A DNA stretch of 62,870 nt from Oceanospirillaceae bacterium (GCA_013373085.1 JABXIM010000002.1:1-62870), one strand, 5' to 3'; counted from the first letter of the stretch, positions 1-8,194 are shown. The notes: generated by a model from the letters alone, not told the origin. Numbers and translations: made by a program.

Positions 1-418
1 CCGGGATATTGAGGCGCATCGCGGCCATCAGCATCCCCGGAGTGATCTTGTCGCAGTTGGAGATGCACACCAGCGCATCGGCGCAGTGGGCGTTGACCAT
101 GTACTCGACGGAGTCGGCGATGATGTCGCGGCTCGGCAGCGAGTAGAGCATGCCATCGTGACCCATGGCGATACCGTCGTCGACTGCGATGGTATTGAAC
201 TCCTTGGCCACGCCACCGGCCTTCTCGATCTCCCGTGCCACCAGCTGGCCCAGATCCTTCAGGTGCACGTGGCCGGGCACGAACTGGGTGAAGGAGTTGG
301 CGATGGCGATGATCGGCTTGTGGAAATCGTCGTCTTTCATTCCGGTGGCGCGCCAGAGTGCGCGGGCACCGGCCATATTGCGTCCGGCGGTCGAGGTCTT
401 GGAACGGTATTGCGGCAT
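1..418 (-). CDS. ilvD: Dihydroxy-acid dehydratase, N-terminal part (cut by window edge)
   Basis: This is the first 139 codons of IlvD, the Fe-S dehydratase that converts 2,3-dihydroxy-3-methyl acids to 2-keto acids in valine, isoleucine and leucine synthesis. The N-terminus reads [17 protein letters not shown], followed by the family-typical stretches [39 protein letters not shown] and [16 protein letters not shown]. The last of these carries a cysteine that ligates the Fe-S cluster in this family. The gene runs off the left edge, so the C-terminal half is not visible. The start at 418 matches the usual N-terminus of the family. The gene lies apart from ilvE, which is about 14 kb away in this window. 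Confidence 0.96.
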   Translation of the reverse strand, partial: MPQYRSKTSTAGRNMAGARALWRATGMKDDDFHKPIIAIANSFTQFVPGHVHLKDLGQLVAREIEKAGGVAKEFNTIAVDDGIAMGHDGMLYSLPSRDIIADSVEYMVNAHCADALVCISNCDKITPGMLMAAMRLNIP

Positions 419-461
419 GGCCTGAAATCCTCGGCTAGGGAAGCCTCTGAATGCTTGTAAT

Positions 462-744
462 GGAGCCTGCGAACAAGTCCCAGTTGGCCTCTGCGGGCCC
501 TGAAGCGTGCAGATACGCGACGCAGTGCGCAGGGAATACCCAGAAGGGCACTTTGGCAATAGTCCTTTCCAAGTGCTGCAACTATGTAGATGCAAGCTTC
601 AGGACCCGCCCTATGGGGCTATCGGCGCGATCCGACCTCTTTGTTGCAGCTTCTCGACAGGCCATCAGCATGTCTTCGAAGCTGCGCCGCGATTTCGGCT
701 CGCGCTGAAAGCCAGAGACTCGTTGGGATTTGTCCGCAGGCTCC
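462..744. repeat. Non-coding segment bounded by 21-base inverted repeats
   Basis: The stretch between ilvD and the first plus-strand gene (419-941) contains no convincing gene. Bases 462-482 (starting GGAGCCTGCG) and 724-744 (ending CGCAGGCTCC) are reverse complements at 19 of 21 positions. They enclose about 240 bases, and weaker complementarity continues inward from each arm (a CTCTG match). No transposase is encoded. The short open frames inside have no recognisable motif and overlap on both strands. It could be a MITE-like or REP-derived element, or a long structured leader. Only the inverted arms are directly seen. Confidence 0.6.
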
Positions 745-941
745 TAATGCGAAGAGCCCGAGTATAACAGAGCCGGATGTCCTCAGGCAGCTGTTGGCTG
801 TGCTCTCATATCGCCAGCGGCGGGTGTGATGTCGCCTGTCGCGAGTGCTGGCCCGCAGCCCAAAGTTCATGCCGGATTCAGCCGCTCCCGCCTAGAGTGA
901 ACGCTATGATCGACAAGTCCCTGAACTGGAGAAGGCCGGCG

Positions 942-1214
942 ATGAACATTCGACTGAGTGCCGGGCTGGTGGCCCTGGCGCTGCTGCCCGGTTTGTCCTG
1001 GGCTGACCATCGTCATCATGATCATGACGATCGCCGCTACGTCACCGAGCGCCGCTGTGCCGTCGAGCCTGATTTTGAGTATCATGAGGCCGTCATCGGT
1101 TATGAGGTCAGTTACCGTTATCGCGGACGGGTCTATCATACCCGTACCGACCACCGCCCGGGCAAGCGTATCCGGGTGCGGGTCGATGTAACGCCGACGC
1201 GCTGGCAGGGTTGA
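942..1214 (+). CDS. Small secreted protein with a histidine-rich N-terminus, of the glycine-zipper surface-antigen C-terminal type
   Basis: This gene encodes 90 residues. A signal peptide (MNIRLSAG followed by a hydrophobic run ending LSWA) is followed by HRHHDHDD, which may bind metal. The rest, including VIGYEVSYRYRGRVY and a basic RIRVRVDVTPTRW tail, resembles the C-terminal part of glycine-zipper 17-kDa-antigen-type envelope proteins, but the glycine zipper itself is missing. The ATG at 942 has a GGAGAAGG ribosome site; an upstream in-frame ATG at 906 would bury the signal peptide. It is 45 bases upstream of a PepSY gene and a two-component system, so it may be a target or partner of that system. 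Its function is unknown. Confidence 0.7.
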   Translation: MNIRLSAGLVALALLPGLSWADHRHHDHDDRRYVTERRCAVEPDFEYHEAVIGYEVSYRYRGRVYHTRTDHRPGKRIRVRVDVTPTRWQG

Positions 1215-1259
1215 GAATCCTGCCCCGGACCGAGTTCTGAACGAGAGGAGCACAACCCG

Positions 1260-1601
1260 ATGTTGCGAAAGACGCACAGGTCTCGCCCATCGCTGCTTTG
1301 GCGGGCCGCAGGTGTCGGCCTCCTTTTGCTGCTGTCGCCATTATCCTTCGCCGCTGCGGGCCAGCCGATCTGGCTGCTGACCCGGGCTCCGGATGCCCAG
1401 GAGCATCTGCTGCAGGTGGCGCAGGACGGGATCAGTCTGCAGCAGGCGGTCGAACAGGTGCGCAAACGTTATCAGGGGCAGGTAATCAAGGCGACGGCTG
1501 CTGACCTGCAGGGTCGCCCCGTCTACAGAATACGACTGGTGCATGAAGGGCGGGTGCGCGAGGTACTCGTCGATGCCCAGTCAGGACAGATACTCAACTA
1601 G
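1260..1601 (+). CDS. PepSY-domain periplasmic protein
   Basis: This 113-residue protein has a long N-terminal signal or anchor (residues about 12-33, AAGVGLLLLLSPLSFAAAG). A single PepSY domain follows: ISLQQAVEQVRKRYQGQVIKA and then YRIRLVHEGRVREVLVDAQSG. PepSY domains are small periplasmic modules linked to peptidase inhibition or to envelope stress sensing. The gene ends 28 bases before the response regulator, so the three genes are probably one transcript. PepSY genes beside PhoP/PhoQ-like pairs are known in pseudomonads (the bqs/car operon of P. aeruginosa, from memory), where the system responds to cations. A similar accessory role here is inference. Confidence 0.8.
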   Translation: MLRKTHRSRPSLLWRAAGVGLLLLLSPLSFAAAGQPIWLLTRAPDAQEHLLQVAQDGISLQQAVEQVRKRYQGQVIKATAADLQGRPVYRIRLVHEGRVREVLVDAQSGQILN

Positions 1602-1628
1602 ATTAACCGGTCAACAAGGTGTTACCGA

Positions 1629-2315
1629 ATGAAAGTACTGATCGTCGAGGATGACAACGACCTGCGGCGCCAGCTGAAGACAGCGCTGGAAAGCCGCGGC
1701 TACACCGTCGAGGAGAGTGCGGACGGCGAGGACGCCGAATTCATGGGCCAGGAGTATCCCTACGACCTCGCTATCGTCGACCTAGGGCTGCCGAAGCTGC
1801 CGGGTGTCGAAGTGATCCGGCGCTGGCGGGATGCGCAGAAAACCTTTCCGGTGCTGATACTGACTGCGCGCGGTGACTGGCAGGACAAGGTCGAAGGCCT
1901 CGAGGCGGGAGCGGACGATTACCTGGTGAAACCCTTCCATATCGAGGAGCTGGTGGCGCGCCTGAACGCGTTGCTGCGCCGTGCCGCCGGCCACGCTACA
2001 CCGGTGATGCGCTATGGTCCGATCACCCTGGACACCGCAGGGCGTGTGGTGACCCTCAATGAGCGTCCGGTAAAGCTGACCAGCTACGAATACCGAACGC
2101 TTGAATACCTGATCCTAAATGCCGGCAAGACGATCTCCAAGACCGAGCTGACCGAGCATCTCTATCATCAGGACTTCGACCGTGACAGCAACGTGCTCGA
2201 GGTCTTCATTCGCCGCCTGCGGCAGAAGCTGGATCCGGAGCAGACCCTGCAGCCAATCACCACGGTACGCGGCCTGGGCTATCGTTTCGACCTGGCGCCG
2301 GCAGAAGAGGCTTAA
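1629..2315 (+). CDS. PhoP-like OmpR-family response regulator
   Basis: This 228-residue protein has a receiver domain at residues 1-120. The acidic pocket is EDD near residue 8, the phospho-acceptor aspartate sits in IVDLGLPK, and the lysine is in VKPFHIEE. A C-terminal winged-helix DNA-binding domain follows, with LTSYEYRTLEYLI and the recognition region VLEVFIRRLRQKL, ending ITTVRGLGYRF. The stretch RGDWQDKVEGLEAGADDYLV is strikingly close to PhoP of enterics. The gene ends at 2315 with TAATG, so its stop codon touches the kinase start and translation is probably coupled. Likely signals are divalent cations or envelope stress, inferred from family resemblance only. Confidence 0.93.
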   Translation: MKVLIVEDDNDLRRQLKTALESRGYTVEESADGEDAEFMGQEYPYDLAIVDLGLPKLPGVEVIRRWRDAQKTFPVLILTARGDWQDKVEGLEAGADDYLVKPFHIEELVARLNALLRRAAGHATPVMRYGPITLDTAGRVVTLNERPVKLTSYEYRTLEYLILNAGKTISKTELTEHLYHQDFDRDSNVLEVFIRRLRQKLDPEQTLQPITTVRGLGYRFDLAPAEEA

Positions 2316-3679
2316 TGCGGCTGCGCTGGCCCCGCGTGCGTTCGCTGCGGGCGCGGCTGCTGGTGTTCTCCTGCAGCCTGCTGCCCGTGGTGTTCTTCAG
2401 TGCCTGGTTCGCGCTGCAGAATGCCTTTCTGCACAGCCTCGAAACCGCCGAGCGGGAACAGCTCAAACTGCAGGTCTACCTGCTGCTCGGCGCCGCCGAA
2501 TTTCAGGATGGCCGGCTCAGTATTCCGCAGGCATTGCGCGAGCCGCGTTTCGGCCAGCTCGAGTCGGGGCTTTATGGCGTCATCCAGAGCCAGAGCGGCG
2601 CCCTGCAGTGGCGCTCCGAGTCCAGCATGCTGTTGCCGGCCGGGCTGCTGCTGGCGCTCGACGACACCCCGCTGGCGCCCGGCGACGTACTCTTCGCCCA
2701 CCTGCCGGAGCATGGCCTCTACCTGTATCAGTATCCGGTGGTCTGGGAAGGTGGCGGTCGCGAACACCATTACCTGATCAACGTGCTCGAAACCGACGCG
2801 CCGCTGCTGACCGAGCTGCGCACCTACCGCAACCAGCTGGTTGGCTGGCTCAGCCTGCTGTTCCTGCTGGCGCTGCTGGTGCAGTACGTGATTCTGCGCT
2901 GGAGCCTGAAACCGCTCGACGGTCTGGCACGGGACATCAAGCGCATCGAAAGCGGCGAGGCCGACGCCCTCGGTGGACGTTATCCGCTCGAGGTACAGCC
3001 GGTGACAGCCAACCTGAACCTGTTGCTCGACAGCGAGCGGCGGCAGCGCGAGCGCTATCGCAATACCCTGGGCGATCTGGCCCATAGCCTGAAAACGCCG
3101 CTGGCGGTGATCCGCGGCAGCGCCGAGGAGGAGCTGCCACTGGCGGAGTACCGCTCCGTGGTCGACGAACAGGTCCAGCGCATGGACCAGATCGTGCAGT
3201 ACCAGCTCGCCCGGGCGGTCAAGAGCCAGGGGCGGGCGATGACCGCCGGCGTCGAGATCGGTCCCGCGCTGCAGCGTATCACCGGCGCTTTGAGGAAGGT
3301 CTACCGCGACAAGGGCACCGAAATCGAAGTCGAGCACCCGCCGGGGCTCCGGTTCGCCGGCGACGAGCGTGATCTGATGGAGCTGCTGGGCAATCTGCTG
3401 GAGAACGCCTGCAAATATGGACAGCGGCGTGTGCAGGTGCGGGCGGTGCGCGACGGGAGCGACCTCTGTATCGACATCGATGATGACGGTCCCGGCGTGG
3501 CGCCTGAGCGGCGGGACACCGTGTTGCAGCGTGGTGCCCGTCTCGATACCTCCGCGCCCGGCCAGGGGATAGGTCTGGCGGTGGCGGTGGATATTCTCAG
3601 CAGCTACGACGGCGAGCTGAGCATCGACACTTCGCCGCTTGGCGGGGCCCGTTTTCGGGTGCTGCTGCCGGCCATGTGA
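2315..3679 (+). CDS. PhoQ-like sensor histidine kinase
   Basis: This 454-residue inner-membrane kinase has a first membrane segment near residues 14-34 (LLVFSCSLLPVVFFSAWF). A periplasmic sensor domain of about 140 residues follows, then a second membrane segment (LVGWLSLLFLLALLVQYVIL) and a HAMP linker. The H-box is DLAHSLKTPLAVI. The catalytic domain shows NLLENACKYG (N box), DDDGPGV (G1) and PGQGIGLAVAV (G2). The H-box and the RGARLDTSAPGQGIGLAVA region match PhoQ closely. The dense acidic patch that binds Mg2+ in enteric PhoQ is not evident, so the ligand may differ. It overlaps the regulator gene by one base, which identifies its partner. Confidence 0.92.
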   Translation: MRLRWPRVRSLRARLLVFSCSLLPVVFFSAWFALQNAFLHSLETAEREQLKLQVYLLLGAAEFQDGRLSIPQALREPRFGQLESGLYGVIQSQSGALQWRSESSMLLPAGLLLALDDTPLAPGDVLFAHLPEHGLYLYQYPVVWEGGGREHHYLINVLETDAPLLTELRTYRNQLVGWLSLLFLLALLVQYVILRWSLKPLDGLARDIKRIESGEADALGGRYPLEVQPVTANLNLLLDSERRQRERYRNTLGDLAHSLKTPLAVIRGSAEEELPLAEYRSVVDEQVQRMDQIVQYQLARAVKSQGRAMTAGVEIGPALQRITGALRKVYRDKGTEIEVEHPPGLRFAGDERDLMELLGNLLENACKYGQRRVQVRAVRDGSDLCIDIDDDGPGVAPERRDTVLQRGARLDTSAPGQGIGLAVAVDILSSYDGELSIDTSPLGGARFRVLLPAM

Positions 3680-3752
3680 TCCTGAGACCCCTTGGTCAGT
3701 TGCCGACTACCACAAGGTTCATGTCCTTGGATGAATTGACCTCTCCAGCCCG

Positions 3753-4754
3753 TTACTTCGTCTGCAGAAGCGTTTGCCGTTCCTCGGTGCCGGGATGTGA
3801 CTGTAACCAGGCGGGAACAGCGGCGCCGGCTTCGGTTTGTCGACTCTCGAGCCGGCGCAGCAGTTCGGCAAGTTGTGCCGGATCACGCTCCCTGGCCTGT
3901 AGAAGCGCCAGGGCGAAGCGGTCGGCCTCGCGTTCGAAGGAGCGCGAGTAATGACTTTCGATCAGCATCGTCGGTAAAGCCGCCAGGACCGAGCTGGCGG
4001 CCGTCAGATCACCGGTGGCTGCGATGATCAGCAGTGGCAGCGCACTGCTCTGCAGTACCCGTCGCAGGCCATGGCGTTGCTGCACATGGCCGATTTCGTG
4101 CGCCAGCACGCCGGCGACGGCGTCAGGGTGCGGGCTCAGCCGCACCAGTTGGTCGGTCAGAATGATCTCGCCCGACGGCAGTGCAAAGGCGTTGGCGTCC
4201 AGAGCCCCTCCATCGCGAAAATACAGCCTGTAGTCGAACCCGTCGGGTTGATCATTCGTCAGTTCGGTGAACAGCGCCTGCAGGGCTTGTTGCCGGGCCT
4301 GTGGCAGTTGCGTCGAGGCGAACACCCAGCGATCCAGCGTGGCCAGCGTCTGGCGACTGCTGTGCTCGCTGATGCTGGCCGGCAGCGCGAATGCCACCGC
4401 CTTCGCCAGCGCCGGCAGTCCATAGCGTACCCCCGCCCCGCCCCCCAGAATGACCAGCAGCACCGATAACAGCACCCAGCGCCAGCGACTTTCCAGACGC
4501 TGGCCGCCGGAACCGTAACGCCAGCGCCGGTCGAGGTTGTCGACGTCAGTGTGCTGGCGGGTCTCGAAACGTTTCCCGTCGGGTAGTTCGAGATAGCGGG
4601 GCCCGCTGCCCAGGGGGGCGCCAACGCTCAGTGACCGCCAGGACAGCAAGGTACCGTCCGGCAGCCGCACGCGCCCCCCATCGTCCACCTGCAGGCGCAC
4701 CTGCAGTCTTGCCGAACTCTGGCCATCGTACAGGTAGCCCTCGAGCTCGGTCAC
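3753..4754 (-). CDS. M48-family membrane-anchored metallopeptidase
   Basis: This 333-residue protein has a novel N-terminal domain of about 85 residues rich in beta-type sequence. One membrane anchor (WRWVLLSVLLVILGGGAGV, about 92-110) is followed by an M48 (Ste24/HtpX-like) peptidase domain. The zinc site is HEIGH at 219-223, with the third ligand E276 in EREAD. The peptidase domain probably faces the periplasm and degrades damaged envelope proteins. The GTG start at 4754 overlaps the stop of the DUF898 gene by four bases (GTGA); a longer upstream reading is antisense to that gene and was not used. The pairing with DUF898 (YjgN) suggests the two products work together. Confidence 0.88.
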   Translation of the reverse strand: MTELEGYLYDGQSSARLQVRLQVDDGGRVRLPDGTLLSWRSLSVGAPLGSGPRYLELPDGKRFETRQHTDVDNLDRRWRYGSGGQRLESRWRWVLLSVLLVILGGGAGVRYGLPALAKAVAFALPASISEHSSRQTLATLDRWVFASTQLPQARQQALQALFTELTNDQPDGFDYRLYFRDGGALDANAFALPSGEIILTDQLVRLSPHPDAVAGVLAHEIGHVQQRHGLRRVLQSSALPLLIIAATGDLTAASSVLAALPTMLIESHYSRSFEREADRFALALLQARERDPAQLAELLRRLESRQTEAGAAVPAWLQSHPGTEERQTLLQTK

Positions 4755-5392
4755 AGGCCGACTTCGATATCGAGCGCCTCGCCCAGTTCCTCTCCGAAGG
4801 CGCCTTGTTCGGCTTCGCGGACCTGGATGTAGCGGTCGGGCTCGCCGTTGAGCAGCACATCGGTACAGTCGGCGCGATATCGGGCCATTCTGACCTGGGC
4901 CCAGGGGATCAGCAGGCCGAGCGAGAGGAGGATGCCCAGCGTGTTGGTGATCAGCAGCCGACACATCGCGCCGGTTTTCATGCGGCTTTCGAAGCGGTGC
5001 TCGTCCAGCCGGGAGTGGTTGAGGGTCAGGTTGGTCATCTGTGTGCGCACGAAGACGAACGCCAGACCGAACAGCAGCACGGTCATTGGGAAATAGCGGC
5101 TGACGAGGCTGTATAGCACCAGCACCGCGAATGCCAGCAAGCGGCCCTTGAGAATGGTGACAGGGCTGGCGGTGTATTCGAAACTGCTGTCGTCGAGCCG
5201 GGTATGGCCATAGAAATAGCGTTCTGAGCGAACCTTGGCCCAGGCTGAATAGATGCCGAGTCTCAGCAGTGACAGGCAGAGGTTGACGATCCAGATGCGA
5301 AAGTACTCGCGGCTGTCGCCGCTGAACTCGAACGTCAGGCGCCGGGGCTGTTGATGCCCGGCATCGTGCCGAGTAAGGGCTGTGCTGTCCAT
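4751..5392 (-). CDS. DUF898 (YjgN-like) multi-pass membrane protein
   Basis: This 213-residue protein has the N-terminal LTFEFSGDSREYFRIWIVN signature of the YjgN/DUF898 family. This is followed by SAWAKVRSERYFYGHT and three or four hydrophobic segments. It ends with IPWAQVRMARYRADCT and an acidic soluble tail. The family has no established biochemical function. The ATG at 5392 was chosen because a good GGGAAGG ribosome site precedes it; a longer start at 5437 lacks one. Its stop overlaps the start of the M48 peptidase, a pairing also seen in other gammaproteobacteria, so a role in supporting or presenting substrates to that peptidase is plausible but unproven. Confidence 0.85.
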   Translation of the reverse strand: MDSTALTRHDAGHQQPRRLTFEFSGDSREYFRIWIVNLCLSLLRLGIYSAWAKVRSERYFYGHTRLDDSSFEYTASPVTILKGRLLAFAVLVLYSLVSRYFPMTVLLFGLAFVFVRTQMTNLTLNHSRLDEHRFESRMKTGAMCRLLITNTLGILLSLGLLIPWAQVRMARYRADCTDVLLNGEPDRYIQVREAEQGAFGEELGEALDIEVGL

Positions 5393-5499
5393 GGTGAAAC
5401 CTTCCCTGGTTGCTTGGACGAATGTAACAGTCGCCATCCGGCGACTGATTTAGTCTGGACCAGGGATGGGGGGATTGCCAGCGGTCGGGAGATTCCAAT

Positions 5500-6843
5500 C
5501 TACAACCGCTTGATAAACACCTTGGAATTGCGCTGGTAGTTGTACAGCTCCTGGCGCTTGCCGGGCAGCTGGTCGAGGGTGGCTTCGGCGAAGCCGCGCT
5601 CGATGAACCAGTGGGCGGTGCGGGTGGTCAGCACGAAGAGCCGGTCCAGTCCCTGTTCGCGGGCGCTTTCCGCGATGGCCTGGAGCAGCATGTCGCCGCG
5701 CTCGCCGCCGCGGTAGAGGCCCGAGACCGCAACGCAGGCGAGTTCGCCGATGCGCTCCTCGGGAAAGGGGTAGAGCGCGGCGCAGGCGATGATAGCGCCA
5801 TCGCGCTCGACGATGGTGAACTGCTCTATCTCCGCCTCGAGCAGTTCGCGGGAGCGGCGTACCAGGATGCCCGCCTTTTCCAATGGGGCGATGAGCTCCA
5901 GAATGCCGCCGACGTCCTCGATGCTGGCCTGTCGCACCTGCTCGTAGGATTCGCGAATCACCATGGTACCGGAGCCGTCTCGGGTGAAGAGTTCGCCGAT
6001 CAGGGCACCGTCCTCCTGATAACTGATCAGGTGGCAGCGGGGGATGCCGATGTTGCAGGCCTCGACCGCGGCTTCGAGCTGGCGCGCCAGATCCGAGTAT
6101 TCACGGTCCGGCGCCTCGGACTCCATCCGGTGCATGTACTGGTTCACCAGCCGTTCGGCGGTGCGGGCCAGCAGTTCGCTGCGCAGCTCGCCGCGGCTGT
6201 CGAAAACCCCCTTGTCGGCACCGAACAGAATCAGTTTTTCCGCGTCCAGGGCCTTCGCGGCGGCGGTGGCGACCTCCTCGATGGCGAGGTTGAACATTTC
6301 GCCGGTCGGGGAGTAGCCGATGTTGGACAGCAACACGATCTCGCCCTGGTCCAGGTGGCGGGCGATCGCCTTGCTGTCGACGCGCCGCACCTCGCCGGTA
6401 TGCAACAGATCCACGCCCTCGTAGACGCCATAGGGCCTCGCGGTGACAAAATTGCCGGAACAGGTGCGGATGCGGGCGCCATGCATCGGCGTATTGGCCA
6501 GGCCCATCGACAGCCGGGCTTCGATCTGCGCGCGTTGGTAGCCGCAGGCCTCGATGACGCACTCCAGGGTTTCGCTGTCGGTAATGCGCATGTCGTGGTG
6601 CAGTCGCGACTCCAGGTTGCGCGCCCTCAGGCGCTGCTCGATCTGCAGTCTTGAGCCGTAGACCAGCACCAGGCGCACGCCGAGGCTGTTGAGCAGCGCG
6701 ATATCGTGGACGATATTGGCGAAGTTAGGGTCTACCACCGCGTCGCCACCGAACATCAGCACGAAGGTCTTGCCGCGGTGGGCGTTGATATAGGGTGATG
6801 AGTGGCGGAACCAGTTAACGTATTGCTGGAGTTCGTTTGTCAC
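5500..6843 (-). CDS. argA: N-acetylglutamate synthase
   Basis: This 447-residue enzyme acetylates glutamate with acetyl-CoA, the first step of arginine synthesis. Residues 1 to about 290 form an amino-acid-kinase-like domain (TFVLMFGGDAVVD, LLNSLGVRLVLVYGSR, IVLLSNIGYSPTGE) that usually binds arginine as feedback inhibitor. The C-terminal 150 residues form a GNAT domain with the acetyl-CoA region YRGGERGDMLLQAI and a final YNYQRNSKVFIKRL. The start is GTG, one base after the argE stop, with little ribosome-site sequence of its own, so translation probably depends on argE. Length and ending match the classical ArgA family. Confidence 0.96.
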   Translation of the reverse strand: MTNELQQYVNWFRHSSPYINAHRGKTFVLMFGGDAVVDPNFANIVHDIALLNSLGVRLVLVYGSRLQIEQRLRARNLESRLHHDMRITDSETLECVIEACGYQRAQIEARLSMGLANTPMHGARIRTCSGNFVTARPYGVYEGVDLLHTGEVRRVDSKAIARHLDQGEIVLLSNIGYSPTGEMFNLAIEEVATAAAKALDAEKLILFGADKGVFDSRGELRSELLARTAERLVNQYMHRMESEAPDREYSDLARQLEAAVEACNIGIPRCHLISYQEDGALIGELFTRDGSGTMVIRESYEQVRQASIEDVGGILELIAPLEKAGILVRRSRELLEAEIEQFTIVERDGAIIACAALYPFPEERIGELACVAVSGLYRGGERGDMLLQAIAESAREQGLDRLFVLTTRTAHWFIERGFAEATLDQLPGKRQELYNYQRNSKVFIKRL

Positions 6844-6844
6844 G

Positions 6845-8011
6845 TCAGGCGTCCGGGTTGTCCTGCAGGCAGTACTTCTGAATCAGTTGTTCGAGGATTT
6901 CGACGGTGGGTTTGATCTGGTCGAAGCCCAGGTACTCGTCCGGCTGATGCGCCTGGTCGATAAAGCCGGGTCCCATGACGATGGTGTCCATGCCCAGGTC
7001 CTTGAGGAAGGGGGCTTCGGTGCCGAACGCGACCGCTTCGGCGCGATGTCCGGTCAGACGCTCGGCGGTTCGCACCAGGTCCGAGGTGCGCTCGTTCTGG
7101 AACGACGGGATGCCGGGGAACAGCGCCTCGACCTCGATCTTCACGCCATAGGGCTGCTGCAGCGGCGCCAGACGCTTGTGGATCGCCTCGCGCAGCACGT
7201 CGATGCTCATGCCCGGCAGCGGTCGCAGGTCGAACTCCAGTTCGCAGCGGCCGCAGATGCGGTTGGGATTGTCGCCGCCATGGATGCAGCCGAGGTTCAG
7301 CGTCGGCACGGCGACGGCGAAGTCGCTCTGGCGATACTGCTGCTGCAGCTCCCGGCGGAAGGCGATCAGCTCGCCCATGACGCCGTGCATGGCCTCCAGC
7401 GCGTTGGCGCCCAGGCTCGGGTCCGACGAATGTCCGGCCCGACCCGTGACACGCACCGCCTCCATCATGATGCCCTTGTGCATGTAGATCGGTTTCATGC
7501 CGGTGGGCTCGCCGATCACGGCATAGCGGGCGCGGGGTTTGCCGGCTTCGGCCAGCGCGCGTGCGCCGGACATCGAGCTTTCCTCGTCGGCCGTCGCCAG
7601 GATGATCAGCGGTTGCTTCAGTGGCTGGTCGACGAAGCGGCGCGCGGCCTCGATGGCGAGCGGAAAGAACCCTTTCATGTCGCAGGTGCCAAGGCCGTAG
7701 AAGCGATTGTCACGCTCGTCGAGCCGGAACGGGTCGCTGTGCCAGAGTTCGTCGTTGCAGGGTACGGTGTCGGTATGACCCGACAGCACCAGACCGCCGG
7801 GACCGCTACCCAGGGTGGCGATCAGATTGGCTTTGCCGGGTGCGCCCTCGATCGGCATGACTTCGGTGCTGAAGCCGAGGGTGGCAAGCCAGCTTTCGAG
7901 CTTTTCGATAACGCCGAGGTTGCTCTGGTCCCAGCCCGGGGAGGTGCAGCTGATTGACGGTTGGGCAATCAGCTCGCGGAGCATGGTTACCAGATCGGGG
8001 ATGGCGGACAT
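6845..8011 (-). CDS. argE: Acetylornithine deacetylase
   Basis: This 388-residue M20-family zinc hydrolase releases ornithine from N-acetylornithine in arginine synthesis. Metal-site motifs are SGHTDTVP, GLGTCDMKGF and ATADEESSMSG, where the paired glutamates include the general base. A dimerisation domain follows, containing GRAGHSSDPSLGANALEAM. The ATG at 8011 has a TTGAGG ribosome site; the reading extends further upstream but has no better start. It directly precedes argA, so the two form an arginine operon. Having both argA and argE here implies the linear acetyl-group route, although a bifunctional argJ elsewhere cannot be excluded. Confidence 0.94.
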   Translation of the reverse strand: MSAIPDLVTMLRELIAQPSISCTSPGWDQSNLGVIEKLESWLATLGFSTEVMPIEGAPGKANLIATLGSGPGGLVLSGHTDTVPCNDELWHSDPFRLDERDNRFYGLGTCDMKGFFPLAIEAARRFVDQPLKQPLIILATADEESSMSGARALAEAGKPRARYAVIGEPTGMKPIYMHKGIMMEAVRVTGRAGHSSDPSLGANALEAMHGVMGELIAFRRELQQQYRQSDFAVAVPTLNLGCIHGGDNPNRICGRCELEFDLRPLPGMSIDVLREAIHKRLAPLQQPYGVKIEVEALFPGIPSFQNERTSDLVRTAERLTGHRAEAVAFGTEAPFLKDLGMDTIVMGPGFIDQAHQPDEYLGFDQIKPTVEILEQLIQKYCLQDNPDA

Positions 8012-8080
8012 GGTCGACCTCAAGCAAAGGCAGATGACGATGGCACTATTGTGCAGCCTTTGAGGAGCGTAATCCATGAT

Positions 8081-8150
8081 TGTGGAAGCGGCGCCTCGCC
8101 GCGAACGGCTTGGCTCCATGCCAAGCAGGCTCGCACCGTGGCGCCGCTCC
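8081..8150. repeat. REP-like nested palindrome between argE and pit
   Basis: Outer arms GCGGCGCC (8088-8095) and GGCGCCGC (8140-8147) are perfect reverse complements. Inside them GCTTGGC (8108-8114) pairs with GCCAAGC (8120-8126) around the loop TCCAT. The flanks resemble the GGAGCGGCGCC-type intergenic repeats common in pseudomonads and relatives. Such elements may bind gyrase or IHF, or stabilise message ends. I see related but not identical palindromes at 11627 and 61450. Confidence 0.6.
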
Positions 8151-8160
8151 TGCAGTAGGC

Positions 8161-8182
8161 AGGATGGGCGCGAGCCCATCCT
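8161..8182 (-). terminator. Hairpin downstream of pit, terminator-like
   Basis: AGGATGGGC (8161-8169) pairs perfectly with GCCCATCCT (8174-8182) around a four-base loop, 13 bases after the pit stop codon. No uridine run follows on the pit strand, so it may act as a message stabiliser or a weak or Rho-assisted terminator rather than a classical intrinsic one. Confidence 0.45.
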
Positions 8183-8194
8183 TATCCTCATCTC

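Noticed and set aside
419-941. Several short overlapping frames between ilvD and the secreted protein
   Set aside because: They overlap on both strands, lack ribosome sites and motifs, and lie within the inverted-repeat element.
2312-3337. 341-codon open frame on the minus strand
   Set aside because: It is antisense to the PhoQ-like kinase, which has all kinase boxes. High GC leaves long shadow frames.
4755-5498. Upstream extension of the M48 peptidase reading to 5498
   Set aside because: That part overlaps the DUF898 gene in another frame and looks like noise. The GTGA overlap at 4754 gives a natural start.
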